Of a DNA stretch of 21,393 bases, positions 1-7,033 are shown piece by piece. The stretch spans positions 1-21,393 of the forward strand of contig JALSJL010000156.1 of the NCBI GenBank assembly GCA_026989405.1. The letters are read 5' to 3'. Numbering within the stretch: position 1 is the first letter of the stretch; the number at the start of each line of letters is the position of its first letter. The stretch comes from Marinosulfonomonas sp. (GTDB lineage: Bacteria; Pseudomonadota; Alphaproteobacteria; Rhodobacterales; Rhodobacteraceae). The position numbers and the translations under genes are program-made. The notes under the pieces were generated by a model. It was not told the origin of the DNA, made no database searches, and saw nothing but the letters and a program-made list of their open reading frames with translations.

Positions 1-2
1 CG

Positions 3-221
3 GGCCATACCGAGATCTACCGCGGCGCGGAATACGAAGTGAACTTCGTGCCCAAGGTGAAACTGGAAATCGTGGTGCCGGCCGATCTGGCCGAGCAGGT
101 GGTTGCCACCATCGCCAAGACCGCCCGCACCGACAAGATCGGTGACGGCAAGGTGTTCGTTCTGGATGTGGAAAGCGCGTTGCGCGTCCGCACCGGGGAA
201 ACCGATGAAAATGCGATCTGA
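3..221 (+). CDS. glnK: Nitrogen regulatory protein P-II (GlnK), 3' part only
   Basis: This is the C-terminal two thirds of a PII signal-transduction protein; the start lies left of the window. The frame is open from base 3. It reads the end of the T-loop (GHTEIYRGAEYEVNF), including the tyrosine of RGAEY that is the uridylylation site in this family, then the PKVKLEIVV strand and the segment TDKIGDGKVFVLDVESALRVRTGE, which forms part of the ATP and 2-oxoglutarate sites. About 72 of the usual 112 residues are visible, ending at TGA 219-221. PII proteins report nitrogen status, and GlnK binds and closes the AmtB channel when ammonium is plentiful. An amtB gene follows after 32 bases, the classic glnK-amtB operon. 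The pairing favours GlnK over GlnB. NtrC/sigma-54 control is usual for this operon, but the promoter is outside the window. Confidence 0.95.
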   Translation, partial: GHTEIYRGAEYEVNFVPKVKLEIVVPADLAEQVVATIAKTARTDKIGDGKVFVLDVESALRVRTGETDENAI

Positions 222-253
222 TCGCGACTGACGACAACATGAGGACGCTATCC

Positions 254-1576
254 ATGAAACTCCTGAAACTGATCCCCGCAGCCGTGGCGCTCGCGATGCT
301 GCCCACGTTCGGGTTTGCACAAGAGGCCGATACTACGCCGCCGATGGAGGAAATCGGCTTTATCCTGACCACCTTCATGTTCATCGTCACCGGCGTGTTG
401 GTATTCTGGATGGCGGCGGGCTTCGCCATGCTCGAAGCCGGGCTGGTGCGCTCGAAAAACGTGACAATGCAGCTGATGAAGAACATGGCGCTGTTCGGGC
501 TTGCGTCGCTGCTCTACTACGCCATCGGTTACAACCTGATGTATCCCGACGACGGCTGGACGATCGATGGCGTCATTGGCGCGTTCGCGGCGGCTTCGCT
601 TGAGCCGGTCGGCCTGGTCGGTGCCGAACCCGACCTGACCTACGCCTCGGACGGTTCCGATTTCTTCTTTCAGCTTATGTTTGCCGCCGCCACCGCTTCG
701 ATCGTGTCGGGCGCGCTGGCCGAGCGTATCAAGCTCTGGCCATTCCTGATCTTCGTGATCGTGCTGGTCGGGGCGATCTACCCGATCCAGGCCAGCTGGA
801 AATGGGGCGGCGGATTCCTGGAAGAGATGGGTTTTCTTGACTTTGCAGGCTCCACCGTCGTGCATTCGGTCGGCGGCTGGGCGGCTCTCACCGGGGCCAT
901 CATCCTCGGGCCACGCATCGGCAAGTACAAGAACGGCAAGGTGCACCCGTTCCCCGGCTCGAACCTGACGTTGGCGACGCTGGGCACGTTCATCCTTTGG
1001 ATGGGTTGGTTCGGATTCAACGGCGGCTCCCAGCTCTACATGGACACGGCCGGCAACGTGGCTGACATCAGCCGCATTCTGGCCAACACCAACACGGCCG
1101 CCGCCGGCGGTGCAATCGCGGCACTGGTTCTGACGCAGGTGCTCTACAAAAAACCCGACCTCACCATGGTGCTGAACGGCGCGCTGGCAGGCCTTGTGTC
1201 GATCACGGCCGAACCGTTGACGCCGTCGCTGGGGGCTGCCAGCCTGATCGGGGCTGTGGGCGGCGTGATCGTTGTCTTCGCCGTTCCGATGCTCGACAAG
1301 ATGAAGATCGATGATGTGGTGGGTGCGATACCCGTGCACCTGATCGCCGGTATCTGGGGCACGCTCGCGGTCGTGCTCACCAACCCTGAAGCCGTCCTGA
1401 TGGTGCAGATCAAGAGCATCGTGATCGTCGGCGGATTCGTTGTGGTGACTTCAGCTGTGCTTTGGTTGCTGCTGAAAGCGATCCTCGGTATTCGCGTCGA
1501 CCCGGAAGCCGAAATCAACGGACTCGACATGGCGGAGCTCGGTATGGAGGCCTACCCGGAATTCCATCAGGGTTGA
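254..1576 (+). CDS. amtB: Ammonium transporter AmtB
   Basis: This encodes an inner-membrane ammonium channel of the Amt/Rh family, 440 residues. It has an N-terminal signal peptide (MKLLKLIPAAVALAMLPTFGFAQ) and about eleven membrane segments. The pore twin histidines are recognisable in VVHSVGGW (about residue 204) and IPVHLIAGIWG (about 362), and the family segment SGALAERIKLWPF is present. I chose ATG 254 because GAGG at 241-244 is well spaced upstream. An in-frame ATG at 239 would add five residues (MRTLS) and has no good ribosome site. The gene follows glnK after 32 bases and is probably cotranscribed with it, so it should be induced under nitrogen limitation and gated by GlnK. A strong hairpin follows the stop codon. 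Confidence 0.97.
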   Translation: MKLLKLIPAAVALAMLPTFGFAQEADTTPPMEEIGFILTTFMFIVTGVLVFWMAAGFAMLEAGLVRSKNVTMQLMKNMALFGLASLLYYAIGYNLMYPDDGWTIDGVIGAFAAASLEPVGLVGAEPDLTYASDGSDFFFQLMFAAATASIVSGALAERIKLWPFLIFVIVLVGAIYPIQASWKWGGGFLEEMGFLDFAGSTVVHSVGGWAALTGAIILGPRIGKYKNGKVHPFPGSNLTLATLGTFILWMGWFGFNGGSQLYMDTAGNVADISRILANTNTAAAGGAIAALVLTQVLYKKPDLTMVLNGALAGLVSITAEPLTPSLGAASLIGAVGGVIVVFAVPMLDKMKIDDVVGAIPVHLIAGIWGTLAVVLTNPEAVLMVQIKSIVIVGGFVVVTSAVLWLLLKAILGIRVDPEAEINGLDMAELGMEAYPEFHQG

Positions 1577-1602
1577 GCCGCCTCCAGGAAAAACGGAATC
1601 AG

Positions 1603-1624
1603 GCCCGGGCGTTCGCGCCCGGGC
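1603..1624 (+). terminator. Hairpin after amtB (UUCG-type loop)
   Basis: A perfect 9-bp inverted repeat (GCCCGGGCG 1603-1611 and CGCCCGGGC 1616-1624) encloses a TTCG loop, 26 bases after the amtB stop. No T-run follows, so it may act as an RNA 3'-end stabiliser or an imperfect terminator rather than a canonical intrinsic one. Confidence 0.5.
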
Positions 1625-1659
1625 TATTCGCATGACATGGCATGTGGCTGGCTGCGGAT

Positions 1660-1692
1660 GCCTCCGGCGGGGATATTTTCGCGAAAAAGAAA
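1660..1692 (+). repeat. Recurrent downstream element, copy 1 (after amtB)
   Basis: GCCTCCGGCGGGG runs into GATATTTT and a purine tail (GAAAAAGAAAC). It matches the copies at 1702-1735 (opposite strand), 11760-11797 and 15905-15940. All four lie downstream of a gene's stop codon in that gene's transcription direction. The stem is only partly paired in this copy. Confidence 0.6.
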
Positions 1693-1701
1693 CAACAGCT
1701 T

Positions 1702-1735
1702 CTCCTTCGCTCAAATATCCCCCTAGCGGAGCGGA
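1702..1735 (-). repeat. Recurrent downstream element, copy 2 (after the aminotransferase)
   Basis: On the minus strand it reads CCGCTCCGCTAGGGGGATAT and continues TTGAGCGAAGGAGAAGC. The first 20 bases are almost identical to copy 3 at 11760-11797. It lies 71-104 bases beyond the stop of the minus-strand aminotransferase and faces copy 1 head-on in this convergent intergenic region. Confidence 0.6.
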
Positions 1736-1764
1736 AATCTCCCCGCGGCAGCGGGGAAGAGACA

Positions 1765-1790
1765 GAAAAAATGCGCCCCGCGAGGGGCGC
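1765..1790 (-). terminator. Intrinsic terminator of the aminotransferase operon
   Basis: On the minus strand a 7-bp GC stem (1773-1779 paired with 1784-1790, four-base loop) is followed by a six-base T-run, 15 bases past the stop codon at 1806. This is a canonical rho-independent terminator. A second small hairpin (CCCCGC/GCGGGG, 1741-1756) follows it. Confidence 0.8.
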
Positions 1791-1805
1791 TCCGCTGGAA
1801 TATCC

Positions 1806-2990
1806 TCAGACGCCGGCGTCGACGATGGCTTCGGCCAGGATCGGCACGGTCTTTTCGTTCAGCCCGGCGATGTTCATCCGGCTGTCGCCGATCATGTAGA
1901 TACCATGCTTCTCGCGCATCATATCCACCTGTTCGGGCGTCGCGCCGATGCGCGAGAACATGCCGCGGTGGCGGGCGATGAAGTCGAAACGGTCGGAATT
2001 GGTGCGCTGGCGCAGCTCGTCTGCCAGTTGCTGGCGCAGCGCCAACATGCCAAGGCGCACCTCTTCCAGCTCGCTTTGCCAGTCGGCACGTAGGGCCTCG
2101 TCGTTGAGGATCATCGTCACCAGCCGTGCGCCGTGGTCCGGCGGGAAGGAAAAATTCTGCCGGTTAAGGAAATTCAGGTTGCCCTGTGTCACTGGTTTCA
2201 TCCTGGCGTCTGGCGAGATCGCCATTAACAACCCCGCACGCTCTCGGTAAATTCCGAAGTTCTTCGAGCAGCTCGCCGCGATCAGCACTTCGGGCAGGCG
2301 CGAGGCGACCAGCCGGGTGGCGGCGGCGTCTTCATCCAGACCGTCGCCGAACCCCTGATAGGCGATGTCGATGAAGGGGATCGCGCCGGTTTTTTCCAGC
2401 AACGCCACCACATCTTGCCACTGATCCAGCGTCAGGTTGGCGCCGGTCGGGTTGTGGCAGCAGCCGTGCAGCAGCACCACGTCGCCGGCCTTCACGCCCG
2501 CCAGGTCATCCATCATGCCGGCGAAATCGACATCGCGCGTTGCATCGTCGAAATAGCGATACTCGGCCATGTTCATCTTGAGAAACCTGATGATCGACGG
2601 GTGGTTCGGCCAGGTCGGCGCCGACAGCCACACCGCGGCGTCCGGGCTGGCGATGCGGATCAGCTCCAGCGCCTGTCGGATGGCGCCGGTGCCCCCCGGG
2701 GTGGCGGCGGCGGCCAAGCGGGTTTCGTCGCGGGCATCGCCCAGGATCAGGGTCGAGAGCGCTTCGCCGTAGGCCGGGTCTCCCGCCAGCCCAGTATAGG
2801 CCTTGGTCTCCTGCGTTTCCCACAGCTGGTGCTCGGCCGCCTTGATCGCCCGCATCACCGGCGTCACGCCTTGTGCGTTCTTGTAGACGCCAACACCCAG
2901 GTCGATCTTGTTCTCGCGCGGGTCTTCGCGAAACATCTGCATCAGTTGCAGGATCTTGTCGGCGGGTTGGGGTTTCAGGTTGCTCAGCAT
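1806..2990 (-). CDS. Aromatic amino acid / aspartate aminotransferase (class I, PLP)
   Basis: This 394-residue cytoplasmic fold-type I aminotransferase belongs to the AspC/TyrB family. It transfers amino groups from aspartate or aromatic amino acids to 2-oxo acids. The sequence shows the phosphate-loop segment TPGGTGA (97-103), the HNPTG motif with the PLP-ring asparagine (N180), the PLP-nitrogen aspartate and tyrosine (D208, Y211), and the Schiff-base lysine K243 in SCSKNFGIYRERAG. Length and N-terminus are normal for the family. The start ATG overlaps by one base the stop of the upstream sulfurtransferase gene (TGATG), so the two are probably translationally coupled. That pairing suggests a role in cysteine/3-mercaptopyruvate metabolism: aspartate aminotransferases can deaminate cysteine to 3-mercaptopyruvate, which the neighbour would use. 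AspC versus TyrB specificity cannot be read from the sequence. Confidence 0.93.
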   Translation of the reverse strand: MLSNLKPQPADKILQLMQMFREDPRENKIDLGVGVYKNAQGVTPVMRAIKAAEHQLWETQETKAYTGLAGDPAYGEALSTLILGDARDETRLAAAATPGGTGAIRQALELIRIASPDAAVWLSAPTWPNHPSIIRFLKMNMAEYRYFDDATRDVDFAGMMDDLAGVKAGDVVLLHGCCHNPTGANLTLDQWQDVVALLEKTGAIPFIDIAYQGFGDGLDEDAAATRLVASRLPEVLIAASCSKNFGIYRERAGLLMAISPDARMKPVTQGNLNFLNRQNFSFPPDHGARLVTMILNDEALRADWQSELEEVRLGMLALRQQLADELRQRTNSDRFDFIARHRGMFSRIGATPEQVDMMREKHGIYMIGDSRMNIAGLNEKTVPILAEAIVDAGV

Positions 2991-3847
2991 CAGCTTTCTC
3001 CGGTTGCGACCGCCAGGTCGTCATACATGCCCCATTCCGACCACGAGCCGTCATAGACGGCGTGGCGGTGGTGGCCCAGTCTTTCAAGCGCAAGGTCGAT
3101 GATGCAGGCGGTCACGCCAGAGCCGCAGGTGCTGATCACCGGCTTTTTCAGGTCAACCTCTGCCGCGGCGAAAACGGCGCGCAACTCCTCGGGCGGCTTC
3201 ATCGTGCCGTCATCATTCAGCAAGTCACGGTAGTAGACGTTTTTCGAGCCGGGAATGTGGCCGCCGCGCAGCCCCTCGCGTGGCTCGGGTTCCTCGCCTC
3301 GAAAGCGGCCGGGCGAGCGGGCGTCCAGGATTTCGTAGTCTCCGAGCTTGGAGGCCGCCGCCACCTGTGTCACGTCCTTGATCAGCTGTGCCTGGCGCTG
3401 CACGGTGATGTGACGGTCGCGCAGGATCGGCGGCATGTCCTCTGTCTCGCGCCCCTCGGCCAGCCATTTTGGCAGCCCGCCATCCAGCACGGCGATGTCG
3501 GTCTTGCCCATCAGGCGAAACATCCACCAGACGCGCGCCGCACTCATCAGCCCGGCGCTGTCGTAGACCACCACCTGGTGCCCGTCGCCGACGCCCATGG
3601 CGCGCATGCGGCTGATGAACTTTTCTACCGGCGGGACGGTATGCGGCAGTTCGCTGCGCAGGTCGGCGATTTCATCGATGTCGAAATAACGGGCGCCCGG
3701 GATATGCGCTGCCTCGTATTCGGCGCGGGCATCGCGTTCGTCGTCGGGCATATACCAGGACGCATCGAAAATCCGCAGGTCCGGATCTTTCAGATGGGCC
3801 GCCAGCCAGTCGGTGGAGACGAGTGTCTTCGGATCGCTCTTCGGCAT
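2990..3847 (-). CDS. sseA: 3-mercaptopyruvate sulfurtransferase (tandem rhodanese)
   Basis: This 285-residue protein has two rhodanese domains. The N-terminal non-catalytic one spans about residues 8-135 and the C-terminal catalytic one about 165-280. The active-site loop is CGSGVTAC with catalytic C241. CG[S/T]GVT is typical of 3-mercaptopyruvate sulfurtransferases, whereas thiosulfate sulfurtransferases usually have CRKGVT. It moves sulfur from 3-mercaptopyruvate to thiol acceptors or cyanide. The CRS (interdomain) signature around HIPGARYFD (48-56) is intact. The start ATG is at 3845-3847. The gene is first of a two-gene operon, its TGA overlapping the aminotransferase ATG by one base. Confidence 0.93.
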   Translation of the reverse strand: MPKSDPKTLVSTDWLAAHLKDPDLRIFDASWYMPDDERDARAEYEAAHIPGARYFDIDEIADLRSELPHTVPPVEKFISRMRAMGVGDGHQVVVYDSAGLMSAARVWWMFRLMGKTDIAVLDGGLPKWLAEGRETEDMPPILRDRHITVQRQAQLIKDVTQVAAASKLGDYEILDARSPGRFRGEEPEPREGLRGGHIPGSKNVYYRDLLNDDGTMKPPEELRAVFAAAEVDLKKPVISTCGSGVTACIIDLALERLGHHRHAVYDGSWSEWGMYDDLAVATGES

Positions 3848-3906
3848 CGATCTTCCCTTGGGTCAGTCGATGCTTGCCTACCTCTGGAGCGCATGCCTTT
3901 CAAGGG

Positions 3907-3932
3907 CCGGGCGTCCGAAATCGGGCGCCCGG
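3907..3932 (-). terminator. Hairpin after the glycine-zipper protein gene
   Basis: A 7-bp stem (CCGGGCG 3907-3913 with CGCCCGG 3926-3932) lies 8 bases past the stop on the minus strand, with a smaller inner stem (CCGA/TCGG). The T-run after it is poor, so termination strength is uncertain. Confidence 0.45.
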
Positions 3933-3939
3933 TGTTGCG

Positions 3940-4221
3940 TTACTTGGACATCATGTTCTTGATGATTCCGATCACGACCATCACGACGCCGCCACCAACG
4001 CCGCCCGAGGCCAGCGAACTGACGATCGAACCGAGGTCGAGCCCGCTGCCAGCCGCCGCTGCACCGCCGCCCATCATTCCACCCAGCAGTTTGCCGCCCA
4101 AGCCACCGCCGACGACACCTGCAATCGAGTTTCCGAGCGTTCCAAGGCTCATGTTTTTCAGAAGACCGCCCGCAATATTTCCACCAAGTGCGCCTGCGAT
4201 CAGTTGGATAATCAGTTCCAT
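3940..4221 (-). CDS. Small conserved glycine-zipper membrane protein, function unknown
   Basis: This 93-residue protein has an N-terminal hydrophobic stretch (MELIIQLIAGALGGNIAGGL), a conserved-looking core (LKNMSLGTLGNSIAGVVGGGLGGKLLGG), a Gly/Ala-rich middle and a C-terminal hydrophobic helix (VVMVVIGIIKNM). Repeated GxxxG spacing is typical of glycine-zipper membrane helices. I recall similar short proteins with the SLGTLGNSIAG core in many alphaproteobacteria, all uncharacterised; a search is needed to confirm this. ATG 4221 is chosen because AGGAAGGA lies seven bases upstream. A longer reading frame to 4278 lacks this support. It lies downstream of smpB with a 127-base gap, so it probably has its own transcript. 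Confidence 0.8.
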   Translation of the reverse strand: MELIIQLIAGALGGNIAGGLLKNMSLGTLGNSIAGVVGGGLGGKLLGGMMGGGAAAAGSGLDLGSIVSSLASGGVGGGVVMVVIGIIKNMMSK

Positions 4222-4330
4222 GAATCGTCCTTCCTGTCGGGCCAAAAAACAAACTCGAAATATCCAGGCCTGACCCACCCGGCCCCGATCACGGGTAGTC
4301 TAACGAATATGGGGCATTTTGGAATGGCGA

Positions 4331-4345
4331 GCCGGGCCAGCCGGC
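4331..4345 (-). terminator. Possible weak terminator hairpin after smpB
   Basis: GCCGG (4331-4335) and CCGGC (4341-4345) form a 5-bp stem just past the smpB stop codon. No clear T-run follows on the minus strand, so the assignment is tentative. Confidence 0.3.
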
Positions 4346-4348
4346 CCT

Positions 4349-4831
4349 TTACTGGTTTTGGCGCAACAGCCGGGCTTTCTGCCGTTGCCAGTCGCGCTTG
4401 GCTTCCGTTGCGCGTTTGTCGCGGGTCTTCTTGCCCTTGGCGATGCCGATCTTCAGCTTCACCAGCCCCTTGTGGTTGAAATACATGACCAGCGGAACCA
4501 GCGTCATGCCTTCGCGTTTGGTGGCCGACCAGAGTTTGGCCAGTTCCTTTTTCCTGACCAGAAGTTTGCGCCGTCTGCGTTCCTCATGGCCCCAGGTCCT
4601 GGCTTGGGCATAGGGCGCGATATAGCTGTTCACCAGCCAGAGCTCGCCGTCTTCAACTGCAGCATAGCTTTCGGCAATATTGGCCTGGCCCTCGCGCAGA
4701 GACTTGACTTCGGATCCCTGCAACTGGATGCCGCATTCCAGATCGTCCTCGATCGCATAGTCATATCGCGCGCGCCGGTTCTCGGCGATCACCTTGTAAT
4801 TCTTTTCCTCGGGCGTTTTCTTCCTGGCCAT
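4349..4831 (-). CDS. smpB: SsrA-binding protein SmpB
   Basis: SmpB binds tmRNA and brings it to stalled ribosomes for trans-translation. The 160-residue sequence has the family N-terminus NYKVIAENRRARYDY, the GSEVKSLREGQANIAESYA loop, the ELWLVNSYIAPY strand, and the basic C-terminal tail (GKKTRDKRATEAKRDWQRQKARLL) that enters the mRNA channel and folds as a helix. I start at MARKK (4831). An in-frame ATG nine bases upstream (4840) would add MPH, and neither start has a strong Shine-Dalgarno. The region 4832-4985 separates it from the divergent exporter gene and should contain both promoters, although no clear -35/-10 pair stands out. No ssrA gene is visible in the window. Confidence 0.95.
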   Translation of the reverse strand: MARKKTPEEKNYKVIAENRRARYDYAIEDDLECGIQLQGSEVKSLREGQANIAESYAAVEDGELWLVNSYIAPYAQARTWGHEERRRRKLLVRKKELAKLWSATKREGMTLVPLVMYFNHKGLVKLKIGIAKGKKTRDKRATEAKRDWQRQKARLLRQNQ

Positions 4832-4985
4832 GTGGGGCAATTAGGCGCTTGGTCGCGCGCTGTCCAGAGTTTGCAGCCCGCGGCGCTGTCGGGAGTGTGG
4901 CAATCTGGCCGTGGCAGGGCCATTGCACTCAGGGGCTGCGCGGGTGTAAACGGCAAGCCGACTCATCCGTTTCCGGTGGCTCCCC

Positions 4986-5888
4986 ATGCAGATTTATCTT
5001 CCCATTGCCGAAGTATCGGTGAACATTTTCCTTTTGATCGGCCTTGGCGGCATGGTCGGCATCTTGTCGGGCATGTTCGGGGTTGGCGGCGGGTTCATCC
5101 TGACGCCGTTCCTGTTTTTCATCGGCATCCCGCCGGCGGTTGCCGTGGCGACCGGGGCGAACCAGATCGTGGCCTCGTCGTTTTCCGGGGTGCTCGCGCA
5201 TTTCAAGCGCAAGACAGTCGATCTCAAGATGGGCTTGGTGCTGCTGGTTGGCGGATTGACAGGCGCAATGCTTGGGGTGCGGGTGTTCACTGCTCTCAAG
5301 GAACTGGGGCAGGTCGAACTCTTCGTGAATCTCACCTATGTCATTTTCCTTGGTCTGATCGGCGGGTTGATGCTGATCGAAAGTCTTAACGCCATGCGGC
5401 GGGCCAAAATGGTTGGCCCGGTCAAACGTACCCGCCATCATTCGCGCATCCAGGGCTTGCCGTTCAAGGTGCGCTTTCGCACCTCGCGCCTGTATATCAG
5501 CGTCATCCCCCCGGTGCTGGTCGGCCTGCTGGTCGGATTTCTTTCGGCCATCATGGGAGTTGGCGGCGGCTTCATCATGGTGCCGGCGATGATCTACATT
5601 CTCGGGATGCCGACCAAGGTCGTCGTGGGCACCTCGCTGTTTCAGATCATCTTCGTGGCGGCATTTGCCACCATCATGCATGCGCGCGACAGTTTCACCG
5701 TTGACGTGGTGCTGGCGCTGTCGCTTCTGGTCAGCGGCGTGATCGGAGCGCAGATCGGCACCAAGATCGGGCTGAAACTGAAGGCCGAACAGTTGCGCGT
5801 GTTGCTGGCGCTGATGGTGCTGGCGATGTGTGCCAAGCTGGCGCTGGGGTTGGTGCTGGAGCCGAGCGAGCTGTTTTCAATCGCCTGA
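4986..5888 (+). CDS. TauE/SafE-family (sulfite/organosulfonate exporter-type) membrane protein
   Basis: This 300-residue polytopic inner-membrane protein has about eight membrane segments in two homologous halves. Each half carries the family glycine signature: GMFGVGGGFILTP (about residues 29-41) and AIMGVGGGFIMVP (about 190-202). A basic cytoplasmic loop (RRAKMVGPVKRTRHHSRIQG, about 137-156) links the halves. Family members are proposed to move sulfite, sulfoacetate or other small anions, but the substrate cannot be read from the sequence. ATG 4986 gives a normal family length, though the Shine-Dalgarno is weak. It is a single gene, convergent with dapA. The sulfurtransferase at 2990-3847 is nearby but not in the same operon, so a shared sulfur role is only suggestive. 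Confidence 0.88.
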   Translation: MQIYLPIAEVSVNIFLLIGLGGMVGILSGMFGVGGGFILTPFLFFIGIPPAVAVATGANQIVASSFSGVLAHFKRKTVDLKMGLVLLVGGLTGAMLGVRVFTALKELGQVELFVNLTYVIFLGLIGGLMLIESLNAMRRAKMVGPVKRTRHHSRIQGLPFKVRFRTSRLYISVIPPVLVGLLVGFLSAIMGVGGGFIMVPAMIYILGMPTKVVVGTSLFQIIFVAAFATIMHARDSFTVDVVLALSLLVSGVIGAQIGTKIGLKLKAEQLRVLLALMVLAMCAKLALGLVLEPSELFSIA

Positions 5889-5909
5889 CGTACTTGCCAG
5901 GCTCTCATC

Positions 5910-5936
5910 AGCCCCTGTCGGGGCTTCTTCGAGCCC
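5910..5936. terminator. Terminator region between convergent exporter and dapA genes
   Basis: AGCCCC (5910-5915) and GGGGCT (5920-5925) form a 6-bp stem with loop TGTC, followed by TCTTC on the plus strand, 22 bases past the exporter stop. GGGCT (5921-5925) can instead pair with AGCCC (5932-5936), giving a second, mutually exclusive hairpin. It may serve both convergent transcripts. Confidence 0.55.
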
Positions 5937-6000
5937 CCCAACGAAGCGGCCCGTTCAGGGCCAATGAGTGGCTGGGCCGCAAACGTCGGTTGCCGGATTG

Positions 6001-6876
6001 TCAGTTCAACAGCCCGGCATGCGCCATTGCCGCCCGGATCGCCTTCTTTGTGCCATCGGTCAGCCCCACAAGCGGCAGGCGCACATCCTCGGAACATTTT
6101 CCCAGCAGAGACAGCCCGTATTTTGCGCCCGCCAGTCCGGGCTCAAGAAAGATCGCGGTGTGCAGCGGCATCAGCCGGTCCTGATAGTCCAGCGCCCTGG
6201 CGTAGTCGCCCGCCAGCGTCGCCGCCTGGAACTCGGCGCACAGCTTCGGCGCCACGTTGGCGGTGACCGAGATGCACCCAACCCCACCATGAGCGTTGAA
6301 TCCGAGCGCCGAGGCATCTTCGCCCGACACCTGCACGAAATCCTTGCCGCAGGTCTCGCGCTGGCGGCTGACGCGGGTGATGTCGCCGGTGGCGTCCTTC
6401 ACGCCGACGATGCGGGGCAGCCGGGCCAGTTCGCCCATGGTCTCGGGGCTCATGTCCACGACCGAGCGGCCGGGGATGTTGTAGATGATGATCGGAATGT
6501 CGGCCGCTTCGTGCAGCGCGGTGAAATGGGCGATCAGCCCGGCCTGGGTCGGCTTGTTGTAGTAGGGCGTCACCACCAGTGCGGCATCGGCCCCGACGCG
6601 CGCGGCATGCCTGATCAGTCCGATCCCCTCGGTCGTGTTGTTGGAACCGGCGCCGGCCACAACCGGCACCCGCCCGGCCGCGGCCTTTACCACCTCTTCA
6701 ATCACGATTTCATGTTCTTCATGGCTGAGCGTGGGGCTTTCACCGGTGGTGCCCACGGGCACCAGCCCGTTGCTGCCCTGTTCGATCTGCCATTCGACCA
6801 GCTGTTTGAGCGTGTCGAGATCCAGCTCGCCGTTTCTGAACGGCGTGACAAGGGCCGGAAGGGATCCGCTGATCAT
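6001..6876 (-). CDS. dapA: 4-hydroxy-tetrahydrodipicolinate synthase DapA
   Basis: DapA condenses pyruvate with aspartate-4-semialdehyde, the first committed step of lysine and diaminopimelate synthesis. The 291-residue TIM-barrel protein has the GTTGE motif (42-46, with T43/T44), Y132 in IIIYNIPGRS, R137, and the Schiff-base lysine K160 in VGVKDATGD, which are all the expected catalytic residues. The start ATG at 6874-6876 has AGGAGAG eight bases upstream. It is divergent from the lytic transglycosylase gene, so a precursor-making and a peptidoglycan-cleaving enzyme share an intergenic region of 157 bases. A 7-bp hairpin (6904-6910 with 6917-6923) lies about 27 bases upstream of the start, within the likely leader. 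Confidence 0.97.
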   Translation of the reverse strand: MISGSLPALVTPFRNGELDLDTLKQLVEWQIEQGSNGLVPVGTTGESPTLSHEEHEIVIEEVVKAAAGRVPVVAGAGSNNTTEGIGLIRHAARVGADAALVVTPYYNKPTQAGLIAHFTALHEAADIPIIIYNIPGRSVVDMSPETMGELARLPRIVGVKDATGDITRVSRQRETCGKDFVQVSGEDASALGFNAHGGVGCISVTANVAPKLCAEFQAATLAGDYARALDYQDRLMPLHTAIFLEPGLAGAKYGLSLLGKCSEDVRLPLVGLTDGTKKAIRAAMAHAGLLN

Positions 6877-7033
6877 GGCACACTCTCCTGTTGCATGGGT
6901 TGGGGTGGCGATTCACCGCCACCGAACGCGGCGGAAACTAGCCGGGATAATGCGCGTTGCCAAGTTTGTGTATTGCAGCCCGGTCGGCGCGCGTTAGGCT
7001 GGTGCTTCGAATCCCCTGCCATAAAGGGCGACG

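Noticed and set aside
248..1339. Long minus-strand open frame across amtB
   Set aside because: It is antisense to an unmistakable amtB, rich in His/Arg/Gln as expected from reverse reading of GC-rich codons, and has no motif or ribosome site.
1577..1805. A small gene between amtB and the aminotransferase
   Set aside because: The short open frames here run through terminators and the inverted repeat pair and have no ribosome site.
2873..4273. Plus-strand open frame of over 460 codons
   Set aside because: It lies across the sulfurtransferase and glycine-zipper genes on the other strand and shows no domain; it is a high-GC shadow.
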